From Abelmoschus esculentus (Eukaryota > Streptophyta > Magnoliopsida > Malvales > Malvaceae), in assembly GCA_035048815.1 (NCBI GenBank), contig JAUCBN010000020.1:9431501-9495500 (forward strand): DNA of 64,000 nt. Direction: 5' to 3'. Under the pieces are notes generated by a model that worked only from the letters and a program-made list of their open reading frames with translations, searched no databases and was not told where the DNA came from. Shown here one piece after another: positions 33,131-44,627 of this stretch. Position numbers and translations under genes: made by a program. How positions within the stretch are numbered: position 1 is the stretch's first letter; every line of letters starts with the position of its first letter.

Positions 33131-35380
33131 CCCCTATGATCAAATTGAAACAATTTTAAAATGTATAATCTAATTTTAATAAATGAGGACCAAATTGAAT
33201 AAAAAATAAAATTTAAAACTTAATTTTTGAGTGATCATAACCAAATTTAAATAATTGTAAACTAAGGTATAGAGCGACACGAGATTCGACTTTTTAGACA
33301 CGACTTATATAAAAATATGCGAAATTTTTTACCCGACCTAGAGTAGTGTCAAATGAATATATAAACCTAATCTTCCTTTTTTATATTTTTAATTGATTAT
33401 ATTTAATCATGATTGATATGATGAAGACCGCTTTGATCCTATATGAATATAATTGATGGACGAGATTGTTATAGAAGACCTATTATATGATAGCAAATTT
33501 TTGAGCTTATAAGGTTATACATTTATCAGGAAACATATGTTGCCTAAGTGGGAGATTGTGTGGCAAGAGATAACCTAACTTCTTGGAAGGTTAAACCCTC
33601 TGAAAAATCTTTATTAATTAATTCAAGTACGCTTCCACATTCAATTTATTTATTTTTATTATTTTTGATGATTTGACATGTATAAATCTTAGGTTTATAT
33701 TCATATTTAATATATTAAGAATTCTAATAATATTTTGATAATTGTTATTAAAAAATTAACAGAGATAGACTAATAACATGATAATTAACGAAATTTTATA
33801 AAATTATATATTTAACCTATATTATTTACCTATTATATTAATTCAATCTTAATTTTAATTTAATTCCCTTCGATCATCGCCTTATAAAAGGAAAATTCAA
33901 AAATAAAATAAAATAGTTGGTGTGAGGTTTAAATCTGCAACCTTATAGGGAAATTTTGTGTCTTTACACAACTCGAAGATAACTTTTGTAATATCAGTTG
34001 AATTGTTTAGTATAAATTTTATAATGCAGTAAATGTTAAGGAATAAAGAAGGAAAATTATTTGGGTACTTAAAAGTACATAACCCATACAAATATTAAAT
34101 ATTCGATTTAATATATTCAGAATTTTTCTTTTTTCATATTTAAAGTAAATTGAATATTGAAAATAATTTAAAAAATATTAAATATTTGATTTAATATATT
34201 CAGATATATTTTCTTTTTCAATTTAATTTAAATATAAAAAATATTAAATATTCCATTTTAAAAATATACGAATTAAAACATTCAAATATTTAAAACTAAA
34301 TATTTAAAATATTTGATTTAGTATTTGATTTAAAATATTTGATTTATAAAACTACTTTAAATATTCCATTTAGATTGAATATGTTAAATCGAATATTAAA
34401 TTGAATATGTTAAATCAAATATAAAATTTATATTTAAAATAACATAGACTAAAATTAAATATTTGATTTATAAAATTATTTTAAATATTCAATTTAAATA
34501 AATATGTTAAATCAAATATAAAATTTTATATTTAAAATAACATAGATTAAATGGTTTTATAAATTTAATATATTTAAAATTTTATATTAAGTATTTAATT
34601 TCGATGACAATACAAGGTGAAAAATTATTATCTTTCAATCCTATAATATATAAATAAGCTTGGTGAATGGTTTTTACATGTTAGGCATTTTGCTCAAGAA
34701 CTTCGGTTTTGATTACAGGTATTTCTGCAATAAAATATTCTAATTTAAGGATAAAAATAATGAATTTTCAAATCTGTTCAAATAACTTAAAATATTATTT
34801 TAAGTTATATATATTTTTTATTTTTCTTAAATTTAGAAATTTATTAAAAAAATATTATTAAAAAATATAATATTTTAAATTATTTGACAAATTTCAAAAT
34901 TTATTATTTTTAACTTTAAATTAAACCGTCATTTGCCATTTAATTTCTAATCGTTTTTATAATCCATATTTTCTTATTTTTGGTTAATAAGACAACGACA
35001 AGTGTCACTGCATTTATAAAGTGAATTAAATAATTCAGAAAAATATATATTAACGTGTAACTAAAATAAAAACATTCTTTAATGACCGATTAAAATGATT
35101 TTTTTATTGGTAATCAAAGTTTAAACTCCCTAACAATTGAGTGATTATTACTATAATTTATTTATTCATGTAATCACACTTTTATATTAAAAAATACTTT
35201 ATTATATAGATAGTATATATTTTAGTTTATATCTGTCGTTTAATTTTAAAAATTAAATTTTAATTTAGGATTTAAAATTTATAATTTAATGTGTAAAATT
35301 TAGTTTTCATGAGTTAAAATTAAGAATTTAGGTTTACGTTTTATATTATAAACGTGAAAATCGTTTAAAATATTAAAAAT
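33131..35380. other. AT-rich intergenic region with retroelement scraps
   Basis: Near 33,547 'CTAAGTGGGAGATTGTG' looks like a Copia purine tract and LTR start, without further support. Bases 34,080-34,600 contain repeated AAATATTTGATTTA-type segments in both orientations. No gene found. Confidence 0.4.
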
Positions 35381-35391
35381 TTTACTCTAAA

Positions 35392-35563
35392 TTTTTTTTT
35401 AACAAGCTAATAGTGATTACAAGTAGTATCAGTTCTAGAATATAATCTTCACCATTTGACATTGATCACCCAATCACTCTGTTGACATCGTTGGTGCTCG
35501 AACCTGTGACCTCTAGAAAGACCAATCGTTCCTTTAACCACTTAAGCTAGAGGGATCGTGCAA
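35392..35563 (-). mobile_element. SINE copy 1, minus strand, with 11-bp target duplication
   Basis: On the minus strand: head CACGATCCCTCTAGC, box A region (TAAGTGGTTAAAGG), box B (AGGTTCGAGCACC), body ATGTCAAATGGTGAAG, tail TTAGCTTGTTAAAAAAAAA. Perfect TTTACTCTAAA duplications flank it at 35,381-35,391 and 35,564-35,574. Confidence 0.88.
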
Positions 35564-35680
35564 TTTACTCTAAAAATTAACATAACATGATTATATACCA
35601 TTTTAATAGAAAACCATGGTTATATGACACAAATATAATAGATTCTAAATATAGTAAGAAAACAAAAACATACAATAAAT

Positions 35681-35854
35681 CCACGAGCCCTTTAGTCTAA
35701 GTGGTTAAAGGAACAATTGATCTTCCTAGAGGTCACGGATTCGAGCACCAACTATACCAGCTAAATGATTGCATTGAACAATTAATGTCAAATGGTGAAG
35801 ATTATATTCTATAACAGATATTACTTGTAATCACTGTTAGCTTATTAAAAAAAT
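35681..35854 (+). mobile_element. SINE copy 2, plus strand, with 12-bp target duplication
   Basis: Same family as 35,392-35,563: head CACGAGCCCTTTAGTC, box A region, box B (GGATTCGAGCACC), the shared ATGTCAAATGGTGAAG body and a TTAGCTTATTAAAAAAA tail. Perfect CATACAATAAAT duplications lie at 35,669-35,680 and 35,855-35,866. Confidence 0.9.
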
Positions 35855-35866
35855 CATACAATAAAT

Positions 35867-36800
35867 TAATCTAAAAGTAATTATTAACATATAATTTATT
35901 TACTAGAGATGTAAATGATACAAGACAAATAAGTCGAACTGAGCTACTTGATATTCTATTCGAAAAGCTTATGTGCTACTCGAAAATACAATATATTACA
36001 ATTTTTAATTATTATAATTTAAAATCTAAATCCATTAACTTAAAACCCTAAAATATAAACCCTAAACATTAAGTCTAAACTCTAAATCTTAAACCCTACA
36101 ATCTAAAACTCTAAACCCTAAACTAACACCATATACCTTAAAAGTAACAAGCTTGAGTCTACACAACTTGTGTATCAATGTTTTTTTTCTTCCATTGCTT
36201 TAAATGAAAGATGACGGATGACAAACTACTCGAATCTGAAACGATCAAAGATTGATCAACACTTGATTTGATTGAACTCGAATAAAGCTCAAACTCGATT
36301 AGAGTTCTTAACGAACCAAGTCGAACTTAGATTTTTCAAACTCATTAAAAATTATAAAAATTCAAACTCAATTCAAAATCTTAACCAATCGAATCAAATT
36401 TAACACTATTCAAATTTTACTTAGCTCGTTTACAACTATGTACAACACAAATACTTGCTTCCCAGTTCTCAGGGACTGAATTAAGCAATCATTTAGTTTC
36501 GGGGGTGTCATTCATACTAATAAACAGTTTAAATCCAGGGTGAAAAAAATATACATCTCATAAAATTGACGCGCATTTCAATGCGTGAATTGAACATTCT
36601 TCTTCAAGTCTGTTTAATCAACCCGGATCAAGACAACAGAAGAAAGTTAAAATCAATCCATCCGAAAACCAATTCCGGATCCCTACTTTTAGCTTGTTTT
36701 ATCTGCTCAATTCCCCATTTTCTCTAATCTTCCCATAAACCCCACTTAAACATCGAATTATATTTTCTATTTTGGAAAATATAGTTTTAAATTCAAGTTT
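35867..36800. other. Spacer with telomere-like repeats upstream of LIP1
   Basis: Degenerate CCCTAAA repeats at 36,040-36,130, then AT-rich DNA with 'ACTCGAA' motifs. Bases from about 36,590 become more balanced and probably hold the LIP1 promoter and start of the leader. Confidence 0.45.
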
Positions 36801-37134
36801 AATCAACTGAGATTTGGAAGCTCTGATTCTGAACAGAAATTTGAAGAGAAACCCATTTGAAGAAACTCTGTTTTATAGATCCAATTTTGATCCAGAAATG
36901 ACAAGTTTCGTGTTCGTGGATCTGGGTGTAGATCTTGAGTGGATTTTGGTGTGAGATGGATATTGGTTCGAAATATTGGGTACCCATTTCAGGAAATCGT
37001 CTCTCTGCTTTGAATTTGTGCATTTTGATGTGATTTTATTAGTCTTGACATTGTTTGTAGAATTGAGTTCAGTATTTTCGGTTACATTTTTCCATTTTCT
37101 TTGTTGGTTCCGAGAAAATAAAAGAGCGGGAAAA

Positions 37135-40100
37135 ATGTTTAGGAGGGAACGTGAGAGGGAAATCAAAGAGCTCAATGGAGGACCGCCTTGTGGGCAAGTT
37201 AGAGTTCTTGTTGTCGGTGATTCAGGTATAGAATTTTGCTTGTTTGTTTTATTAATCACTGTTTTTTTTTGGTGTTAATATAGCGTGTTTCTGGATTTTT
37301 TCTGCTTCTTGAATGTTTTTTTATTTTATTCTATGTATATAGAGTAAGCTGTATAGGGTGTTTACCGAGTTTGTATGCTATAAAATTATTATGATTGAAG
37401 TAATTTTGCACATCAAAATCTGAGAACTTGATTCATGGTCATTCATAATACTAATGTTAGAACTGAGAAATGTAGTTTATGGTGTGAAATAAGTTCCCAA
37501 CTATCTCAGTTTTTCCTTTTGTTCGAGCGGACGTAGGCTCCCTTTGGGGTTGCCTCCCCAAACGCCCGTTGGGGCCAAAAGGCTGTTGGCCAAACACCCA
37601 TTTAGGCGTTAAAATAGGTGGGCAAACGCCCTTTGGGAACCGAACTAGGGATTGTTTGTGGTTGTTGTGGCCGGTAAACGGCCGTTTACCACAGCCAACA
37701 CAACCACAAACATAGCCGTAGTAAGAATTGAATTTGAAACCACTGAAGAAAGACATGGGGTGATGTGTTAAGATTTGAAAGATTTTGGAAAAAGGTAGAT
37801 ATGAATATCTCGGTTGGTTTTGCTGTATACCATTAGTTTTAAGAACTAACCGGGAAGAGTTTATTTTTGTTTCTTTTATTTGTAGAAGAGAGCACTAGTG
37901 CTTGAACATATTATCACTTTCCATACCCCATCTCGCCCTCAACATTTTAGCTAATGATACACATCAAGTTAGTTTAGGGAAAATTTTGCATGGCCTTATT
38001 TGCTGTTCTTCTATAATTTGTTGATGGCTGCTTCACGACTTTCTGTATTAAGAGAACAACCCTTTACAAACGATTCACTGCTTTCGTGTTCCTATGTTGT
38101 TTCCTTTTGACGTTATATTAATTTGTTTTTGACTGCCTTAGTGTTTCTGATGCCATGTTCTACCATTCTTGGGAAGTAAGCAGACTCTTGATCTGCTGTT
38201 CTAAGTTGTTTACTTTTCATGCTTCAATATATAATGTGTTTTTAGATGGCGATTTTTTGCTTGAAATCTTATTATTATTTGGCAGGTGTGGGGAAAACTT
38301 CTCTTGTTCATCTGATTGTCAAAGGCTCTTCTACTTCTTGCCCTCCTCAAACTATTGGATGTACAGTTGGTGTGAAGGTAAGACTTAGTACTTGTTTGTT
38401 GCCTTAAATACAGTTATTGTTAGAGTTTGTTCACCGAGTAACCACTACAATCTCCACATAGCATACCACATATGGTAGTCCTGGTAGTTCTTCAAGTAGC
38501 TTGAAAGGGGATGCTGAGAGAGATTTCTTCGTTGAACTCTGGGATGTGTCAGGACATGAGCGATACAAGGATTGCCGGTCTCTTTTTTATTCACAAATTA
38601 ATGGTAAGTTCTTAATCTCTTTGCTGGTATGGGAATTTTCTGAATCATAGTCTGTAAGTCTAGTAATCCATAGTCTCTCTCTAAGTATCGGATAGTTTGC
38701 TGTTGGCATACCAGAACCTCTATTTAGTACTAGCTTGAAACCGAGTTTTTGATTGCATGAGAACGGATTGAGGACCATGGATATATCTTGGTTGATATTC
38801 TGATCGGTCCTCTAATTCAATTACATGTACATATATGAATGGATGGTTACTGTCCCTTTCTCTCTATATTCAATTTTGACGATAGGGATATAAGCTGATT
38901 GTTGCGCTAATCATTTTTATCATAGTAGTCTTAAATTATCTGCTTACATCATCACCATCCTAATGATATGCACCCAATCATTAGTGTACAGAAGCATTTC
39001 CTTGCTACATTTTCCCATAAAAGCATTTTTTAACTACTGCAACCTCTGTGATCAGCGCTTTTCTCTCACAATTTTGCCATAAATTTTGTGCAGGCGTTAT
39101 TTTTGTTCATGATCTTTCCCAAAGGAGAACAAAAACAAGCCTGCAGCAGTGGGCAGTTGAGATTGCAACAACTGGGACATTTTCAGCTCCCCTAAGTTCT
39201 GGAGGTCCTGCAGGACTTCCTGTCCCATATATTGTTATCGGTAACAAAGCTGACATTGCTGCTAAAGAGGGTACAAGAGGTAGTAGTGGCAATCTGGTTG
39301 ATGTAGCTCGTCAATGGGTTGAGAAGCAGGGTTTCCTTCCATCCAGTGAGGAGCTTCCACTGACCGAGAGTTTTCCTGGTAGTGGAGGTCTCATCGCAGT
39401 AAGCATTTTACCTTACGAATTGACTTGCTTATATGCTGGTTAGATTAGGCTTTACCGATAAAATTTTGTTCTCGAGTCCAAAATATGGAATTAATTTTTT
39501 TTTTTCATGGAAATCTCTTTTTACTGAAGAAATTTTACTTCAGGAAGAAGTTTTCTGCTAGCCGAAAAGATCTTAAGACGGCATCTTTGCTAGTTAACTG
39601 TTAAATCAATCACGATGCACAGTTTAAAATCATAGCAAAACATAGGGGTTGGTAAAGATCCAATACTTTGAGGAGCCTGGCAAACCCTATTTAACAATGT
39701 TAGTTTTGTCTTTCGGTAAATGTAGACATCTAACACTTTGCTTGATTTCTACAGGCTGCCAAAGAGGCGAGATATGACAAGGAAGGCTTAACGAGATTTT
39801 TTCGAATGGTATCGTCAGTCCTCTTTGCTTATTTTGTCTTATATTCTAGATCTTGTTTTTCTTGTGGGTTATCTGTCGTTGAACTCATACTGTACTTTGT
39901 TTCAGTTGATCAAGAGACGATATTTTTCAGACGACTTATCGACCCCGAATACATGGTCCATATCTCCTGCTCCGAGGACTTCTCAACGTTTAGATGAAAG
40001 TTCTGGTGATGAACATCAGTTATACAAACGAACAAGGTAAGTCCGGCTGAGTTAACCTTAGGAAACAGTTTACACGAGTCTGAGTTGACCATCATTCTTC

Positions 40101-40333
40101 TCTCTTATTTTCTGTTGTTTGCTCCTGTCATTTGCAGCTTGAGCGGTGACCCTTATAATTACAACATGCTTCCTCCCTTACCGGCGCAGCGCAATCTGAC
40201 TCCACCTCCCACACTTTATCCTCAACAGCCGGTTTCAGCGACCGAGAATTACAACCTCCCCCGGTTCTCATTTACCGGCTCCCAAGAAGTCCACAGCATT
40301 GCCAGATCGAAGCGTGCCGATATTAATGTGTGA
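37135..40333 (+). CDS. LIP1: Atypical small GTPase LIP1 (LIGHT INSENSITIVE PERIOD 1)
   Basis: Ras-like GTPase that in Arabidopsis (At5g64813) tunes light input to the circadian clock and affects pollen tube growth and salt response. Coding exons: 37,135-37,225; 38,286-38,377; 38,462-38,603; 39,094-39,398; 39,755-39,808; 39,906-40,036; 40,138-40,333, in total 336 aa (Arabidopsis 342). G1 is GDSGVGKTS (28-36, split by intron 1), G3 is WDVSGHE (88-94), G4 is GNKAD (158-162). The C-terminal ~100 residues are Pro/Ser-rich (LPAQRNLTPPPTLYPQQPVS) and end RSKRADINV, with no CaaX prenylation motif, which is typical of LIP1. His instead of Gln after the G3 glycine is also normal for this family, as I remember it. 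All splice sites are GT-AG. Confidence 0.95.
37490..37715. repeat. GC-rich MITE-like insert in LIP1 intron 1
   Basis: A GC-rich island in AT-rich DNA. It carries several short inverted motifs and a near-perfect hairpin at 37,653-37,712, whose arms read TGTTTGTGGTTGT...GGTAAAC and its complement. CAACCACAAAC/GTTTACC-rich sequences of this kind occur in hAT-type MITEs. The frame 37,457-37,756 (-) covers it but has no coding character. Confidence 0.5.
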
Positions 40334-40829
40334 TGTGATTTCTGTTTGCAATGCTTGCTACAAAACAATCACCATGTCTGGGAGGGAGGGTAAAAATGTT
40401 GTTGTTGGCCATAGTATTCTTTGCTCCATAATTTCCCACCCCTTACGCTTGTATAACTGGCCTGCCAATTCTTTTATTTCGGTTGGGCCCTCTGTTTCTG
40501 GTTTTTTTACAGTTTTACTGCTTGTAATTTTCATTTTTGTTTAGGATTTATGAAAATTAGTCCTCTTTTGACAGTGTTTGAATTTATTCAAACGTAAAGT
40601 TGAAAGTGTGTTAATTTTAAAAAAAATATTATTTTCAGAAACTAAAAACATGTTTCGTAAAGAAAAATATAGAAAAATTCATTCAGTTATTTCAATAGAT
40701 AACATTTAAGTACTAATCTTCACATAAATATGCGGAAAGTCAAAGCATAACAAGAAAAGTGGAACAAAGGCAATAGACAAAATAAACAATAACTAATAGT
40801 ATTGTGCTGTTGGAAATAATATCATCTCC
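40334..40829. other. LIP1 3' region and spacer
   Basis: About 200 bases of moderate base composition, most likely the LIP1 3' untranslated region, then AT-rich DNA up to the tRNA. Confidence 0.5.
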
Positions 40830-40901
40830 GGATCCGTGGCGCAATGGTAGTGCGTCTGACTCCAGGTTAGAAGGTTGCGTGTTCGATTCACGTCGGGTTC
40901 A
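40830..40901 (+). tRNA. tRNA-Trp (anticodon CCA)
   Basis: Seventy-two bases fold into a complete cloverleaf: acceptor GGATCCG with CGGGTTC, D arm, anticodon arm TCTGA-CTCCAGG-TTAGA with CCA, T arm ending GTTCGATTC, and discriminator A. Compared with the usual plant tRNA-Trp, changes in the D and anticodon stems leave G-T (G-U) pairs. No CCA is encoded, as expected in the nucleus. A run of about eleven T follows at 40,921, a polymerase III terminator. Confidence 0.95.
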
Positions 40902-40919
40902 ATATCCCGATCCGAATGA

Positions 40920-40931
40920 TTTTTTTTTTTA
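40920..40931 (+). terminator. Pol III T-run after tRNA-Trp
   Basis: Long uninterrupted T-run about 20 bases after the tRNA 3' end. Confidence 0.75.
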
Positions 40932-42654
40932 ATTTTATTTGTGAAATTATTTATAATTTTCCAAATGCTCCCTACAATTCCTCCATTTTTACAAATAACT
41001 CTTTATCTTTTCTTTAAACATAACAATTCCCCTTTGTTTCATTGAACTGAACTTCAAGAATCTTCAACCTCTTTCTTTATTCTATTTTCCTTCGAGTGTT
41101 ATACATATAAATATGAGTGTTCAAAGGTCCTACACAGACTTACATCTAACATTCATGGACGAAACTATACGTTTTCTAGGAGGGACCCTTGCCCCCACGC
41201 AGGGGAGGGTTTTTATATTTTTTTATTTTATTTTTTTATCTTTGTTATATATATTAAAAAATAAAAAATAAATGTGGCAAAGTCCTATAGAAAAGCCATT
41301 GCCATTGCCATTAATGTGGCAAGCAAACTCCATTAAGCCCATTTCATTGATAAAAAGCAAGTTCGGTTCTCACACTCCACTTACAGAACATAGTTGAGTC
41401 AATGCAAAATTCAATATCTATTTACTAATTCGAATTAAATTTTATAAAAATTTAATATTAAATAATCTTACTTAGTTTTTTACTTATAACATCGAGATTC
41501 AAACATCTGATTTTACTTAAAAATCTAACGTTGCATTCCATTAGTCTAATTTAGTTATTTTTTTCCTTTTTTTTATTTTAATAGGATAAGCCTTCACGAG
41601 CTAAAATTTAAAACCCTGCTTCAACAGGATCAAAACTAACGAAGTAGGATGATAGATGAGTACAATTTTATAAAATTATATTGTATTTATCCTGGTTAAA
41701 ATAAAAATAAATTTGAGAATATACCCACATAAATAGATATAGATTTAAAAATTATAATCAACGATAAATAAATAATAAATATAAAATGATTCAATGGTTC
41801 ACATTGAAAATGATTGGTCTGGGCGCATGCGTCTCATATATAATTATTATATATATATTTATTTTTTAAGTCTTCGTCCTAATTAATTTCGATTGACTTA
41901 TATTATACATTTAATTTTTGGTGAATGAATCTTTTAGTAGAGATTTTTTTATGTATTTAACATTTTAAATTTGAAACTTAAATAAAATTAAACTACTTAT
42001 TACTTGAAATAACCTTTATTAGTATTTTGTAAAATAATATATTTTTAAATTTTATCCGTTAATAAATAAATTTTATAAAAACAATATATTTATTTATTTA
42101 TTTGGAATGTAAATTAATTAATTTATAAATAATTATCGTTCAATTTTTGAATCCCATTGCCTCAACCATTGCAAAGGTGATGGGCCCGGCAACTTTAGTT
42201 TCAAAACGTCATTTCTTAGAAACTTTAGTTCAAACCTTTTTTAAAAAACCTAAAAGATTCTTAATAAAATATATTTCAAAGCGGTTGGTAAATTACTAAA
42301 AGGAGTTTAATATTTTTAACGTTTTAATCCACATTTGTAATCCTTACAAAACTTCATACCTAACTTTGTCAAAAGTTGAGTTTTTTTATTACACCGTATA
42401 TCACTAAATTATGGTCATTGACTTAAAAAAGATAACATTGAACACATTAAAAAATATAAATCTAACACTGAATTTTAGTTTGTGATTCGAAAATATAATT
42501 CAATCGTTAATTCTTAACATCTTCATTAAATTAAAATGATGTTTTGGTGCGGTTGTCTTGAAGTCTAATTTAGACCAAAATGACACGATTTTACTGGAGA
42601 AAAAAAATATTAAAAACATGTAGTTCGAGTACTTTGAACCCATTAAATAAAAGT
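40932..42654. other. AT-rich intergenic region
   Basis: Low-complexity A/T stretches with no gene, no clear inverted ends and no recognised element. Confidence 0.5.
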
Positions 42655-43085
42655 ATCGTAGTCTGACATTCATCACATGTTGGAATCACAAATCGGTTGC
42701 GCTCCTCGAACTTTCGATCAACCTATCGACCTATGCACAGAAACAACAATTTTGAGTATTGAGCTTATAAATCTCAGTGGTACACATCTACTCTACTTAC
42801 TTCATGTTATCATAAATATAAGCATGAAAGCTACTACAAGCAATAATGAAAGATAAATAAATATGTGGCACTACCAGTAATCACCTAAACATATGCTCTC
42901 ATCATGCAAGTTATCATACATGGCACACAAGGCTCAACCATACCTAGGATTTGACAAGATCATTTGGGCAATGCACACAAAGTTGTAACCATAAATCTAG
43001 AGGGAGCCTCGATGTCACACAGTCTCAAGAACACTTAATGAATCACCTAAATCTATGGTGGATCAGAAAATACCTTGAGGTGCTT
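42655..43085 (-). repeat. Gypsy LTR fragment, minus strand
   Basis: The reverse complement around 42,755-42,800 reads GTACCACTGAG...AGCTCAATA, matching the block GTACCACTGAGC...AGCTCAACG at 43,967-43,992 of the plus-strand LTR that follows. This block is common in Gypsy LTRs. The outer ends are not defined. Confidence 0.55.
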
Positions 43086-43189
43086 TGGCTAATGGAATAA
43101 CCTAAAGAGGATCATGTTAGTGACCTAAAGGATTTATGCTTCCAATCTATTTATGAGAGATGGTTTGATTAGTAGTTGAGTTATATGCT

Positions 43190-44368
43190 TAATGATATGT
43201 ATGGATGCTTGTGCAGCATGAATTACTTGTATGTCTTGGAAAAGGAAATCTGGATATCCTAAAGTCAGTGCATGGGCACTTGGTTAAGGGGACATTTACT
43301 TTGGGTTGTGTAAGCGAGTATGTCCGACGTGTCCACGAGTTATGTGATCTGAATACGATTCGAACCTATCTGTGTCTATGTTGATCCGAATAAGGAATAT
43401 AACTTGATGGGTTATGTGAGCATCAAGTAACTCGATGGGCTATGTGAACTCGAGTAACTTGATGGGCTGTGTGACCTCAGGATTGGACTACTTATGGATA
43501 TGTTGATCCAAGTATGTCTTGGATGTATCTGTGGCTATGTTGATCCAGATATGGTCCAACCCAACGGTTATGTGATCATAGGGAAACTCGACGGCTATGT
43601 GAGCACGGGTATAGTAGGGCTACGCTTGTCCAATAGATATGATTGTTGCATGTGTGTGTGTGTGTATGTTTGTTATCAGTGGTTGATGACCTTATTTCCC
43701 TAAAGCTGTGTGAGTGGGGTAAGATACTTGTATCTCGATAGAGCTGTGTGATCTCGAGTAACTCGATGGGCTGGGTGATAACGAGTAGATAGTCCTGATG
43801 TGGCTTTGACCTTTTATATGTTGTTATCTTGAGAATAAGAACTTGAGAACTCTAGCTAAGGTAGAATAGGAAACGCACCTTAGTTTAGAAGCCTATTTGT
43901 GCACTCTTGACTGTCTTATCTTAAATACTTATTTTGTGATATTCATGAATTACAATAGAGTAGAAATGTACCACTGAGCTTGTTAGCTCAACGTGCGAAA
44001 TTATGTTTTTTTCGTTGCGCAGGTGACTTGTAGCTTTGGGGAGCACATTAAGGAGGATTTCCCAGCATCGGAGCAGTGAAAAGAGTACAATACTTGATCT
44101 TTAGTTTGGACTTAATGTATTCACGGGACCTTATCATATATCGAGTCTTTATCTTTACTTTGGATTTCATTTTGAATCGTATAATGTATTTTGAAAGAAG
44201 CTCTTATTTTGTAAACACTTTATTATATTTTATTTTGATCTACGTGGATTCGTGAAACATGATATTTTAAGTTTTTGGATACGTGCTTTTAAAATAATTT
44301 TGATGGTTCAGGTTTTGGGTGACCCGAATGTGGCACTTCGGATCTGGATCAGGATCGGGGGTGTTACA
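43190..44368 (+). repeat. Gypsy LTR, truncated or solo, plus strand
   Basis: Ends GGGGGTGTTACA at 44,368, with no primer site behind it. Inside are degenerate tandem repeats around AACTCGATGGGCTATGTGA (43,390-43,790), the TGAGCTTGTTAGCTCA hairpin (43,975-43,990) and a T-rich tract ending GCGCAG (44,022). No interior is attached, so this is a solo or truncated LTR. The left end is approximate. Confidence 0.65.
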
Positions 44369-44627
44369 TTAAATTTGGTGAAACAAATTACACTAACAGA
44401 ATCAAAATGTCGAAAAATCCTGAGTATGTGTCTCCTCAAAAATGTTAATATTGACAATAATCAACGACGGTCGAATATGACGGTGCATTCGGACAACATG
44501 ATGCAATCTAGGCATGACATTCTAGCCCAAAGCAATTTATTCCAATTTGGTTCAGCCCAACAAAACCATTCTTATTCTTGAGAACATAGTTTGGCTCAAC
44601 TAACAGGGCACACCTACACCTAGACAA

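Noticed and set aside
33540..33570. Another Copia purine tract and LTR start
   Set aside because: The short match (GTGGGAGATTGTG) has no LTR body or partner that I could recognise.
37457..37756. 99-codon minus-strand frame in LIP1 intron 1
   Set aside because: Covers the GC-rich MITE-like insert; Gly/Pro/Arg composition follows from the base content.
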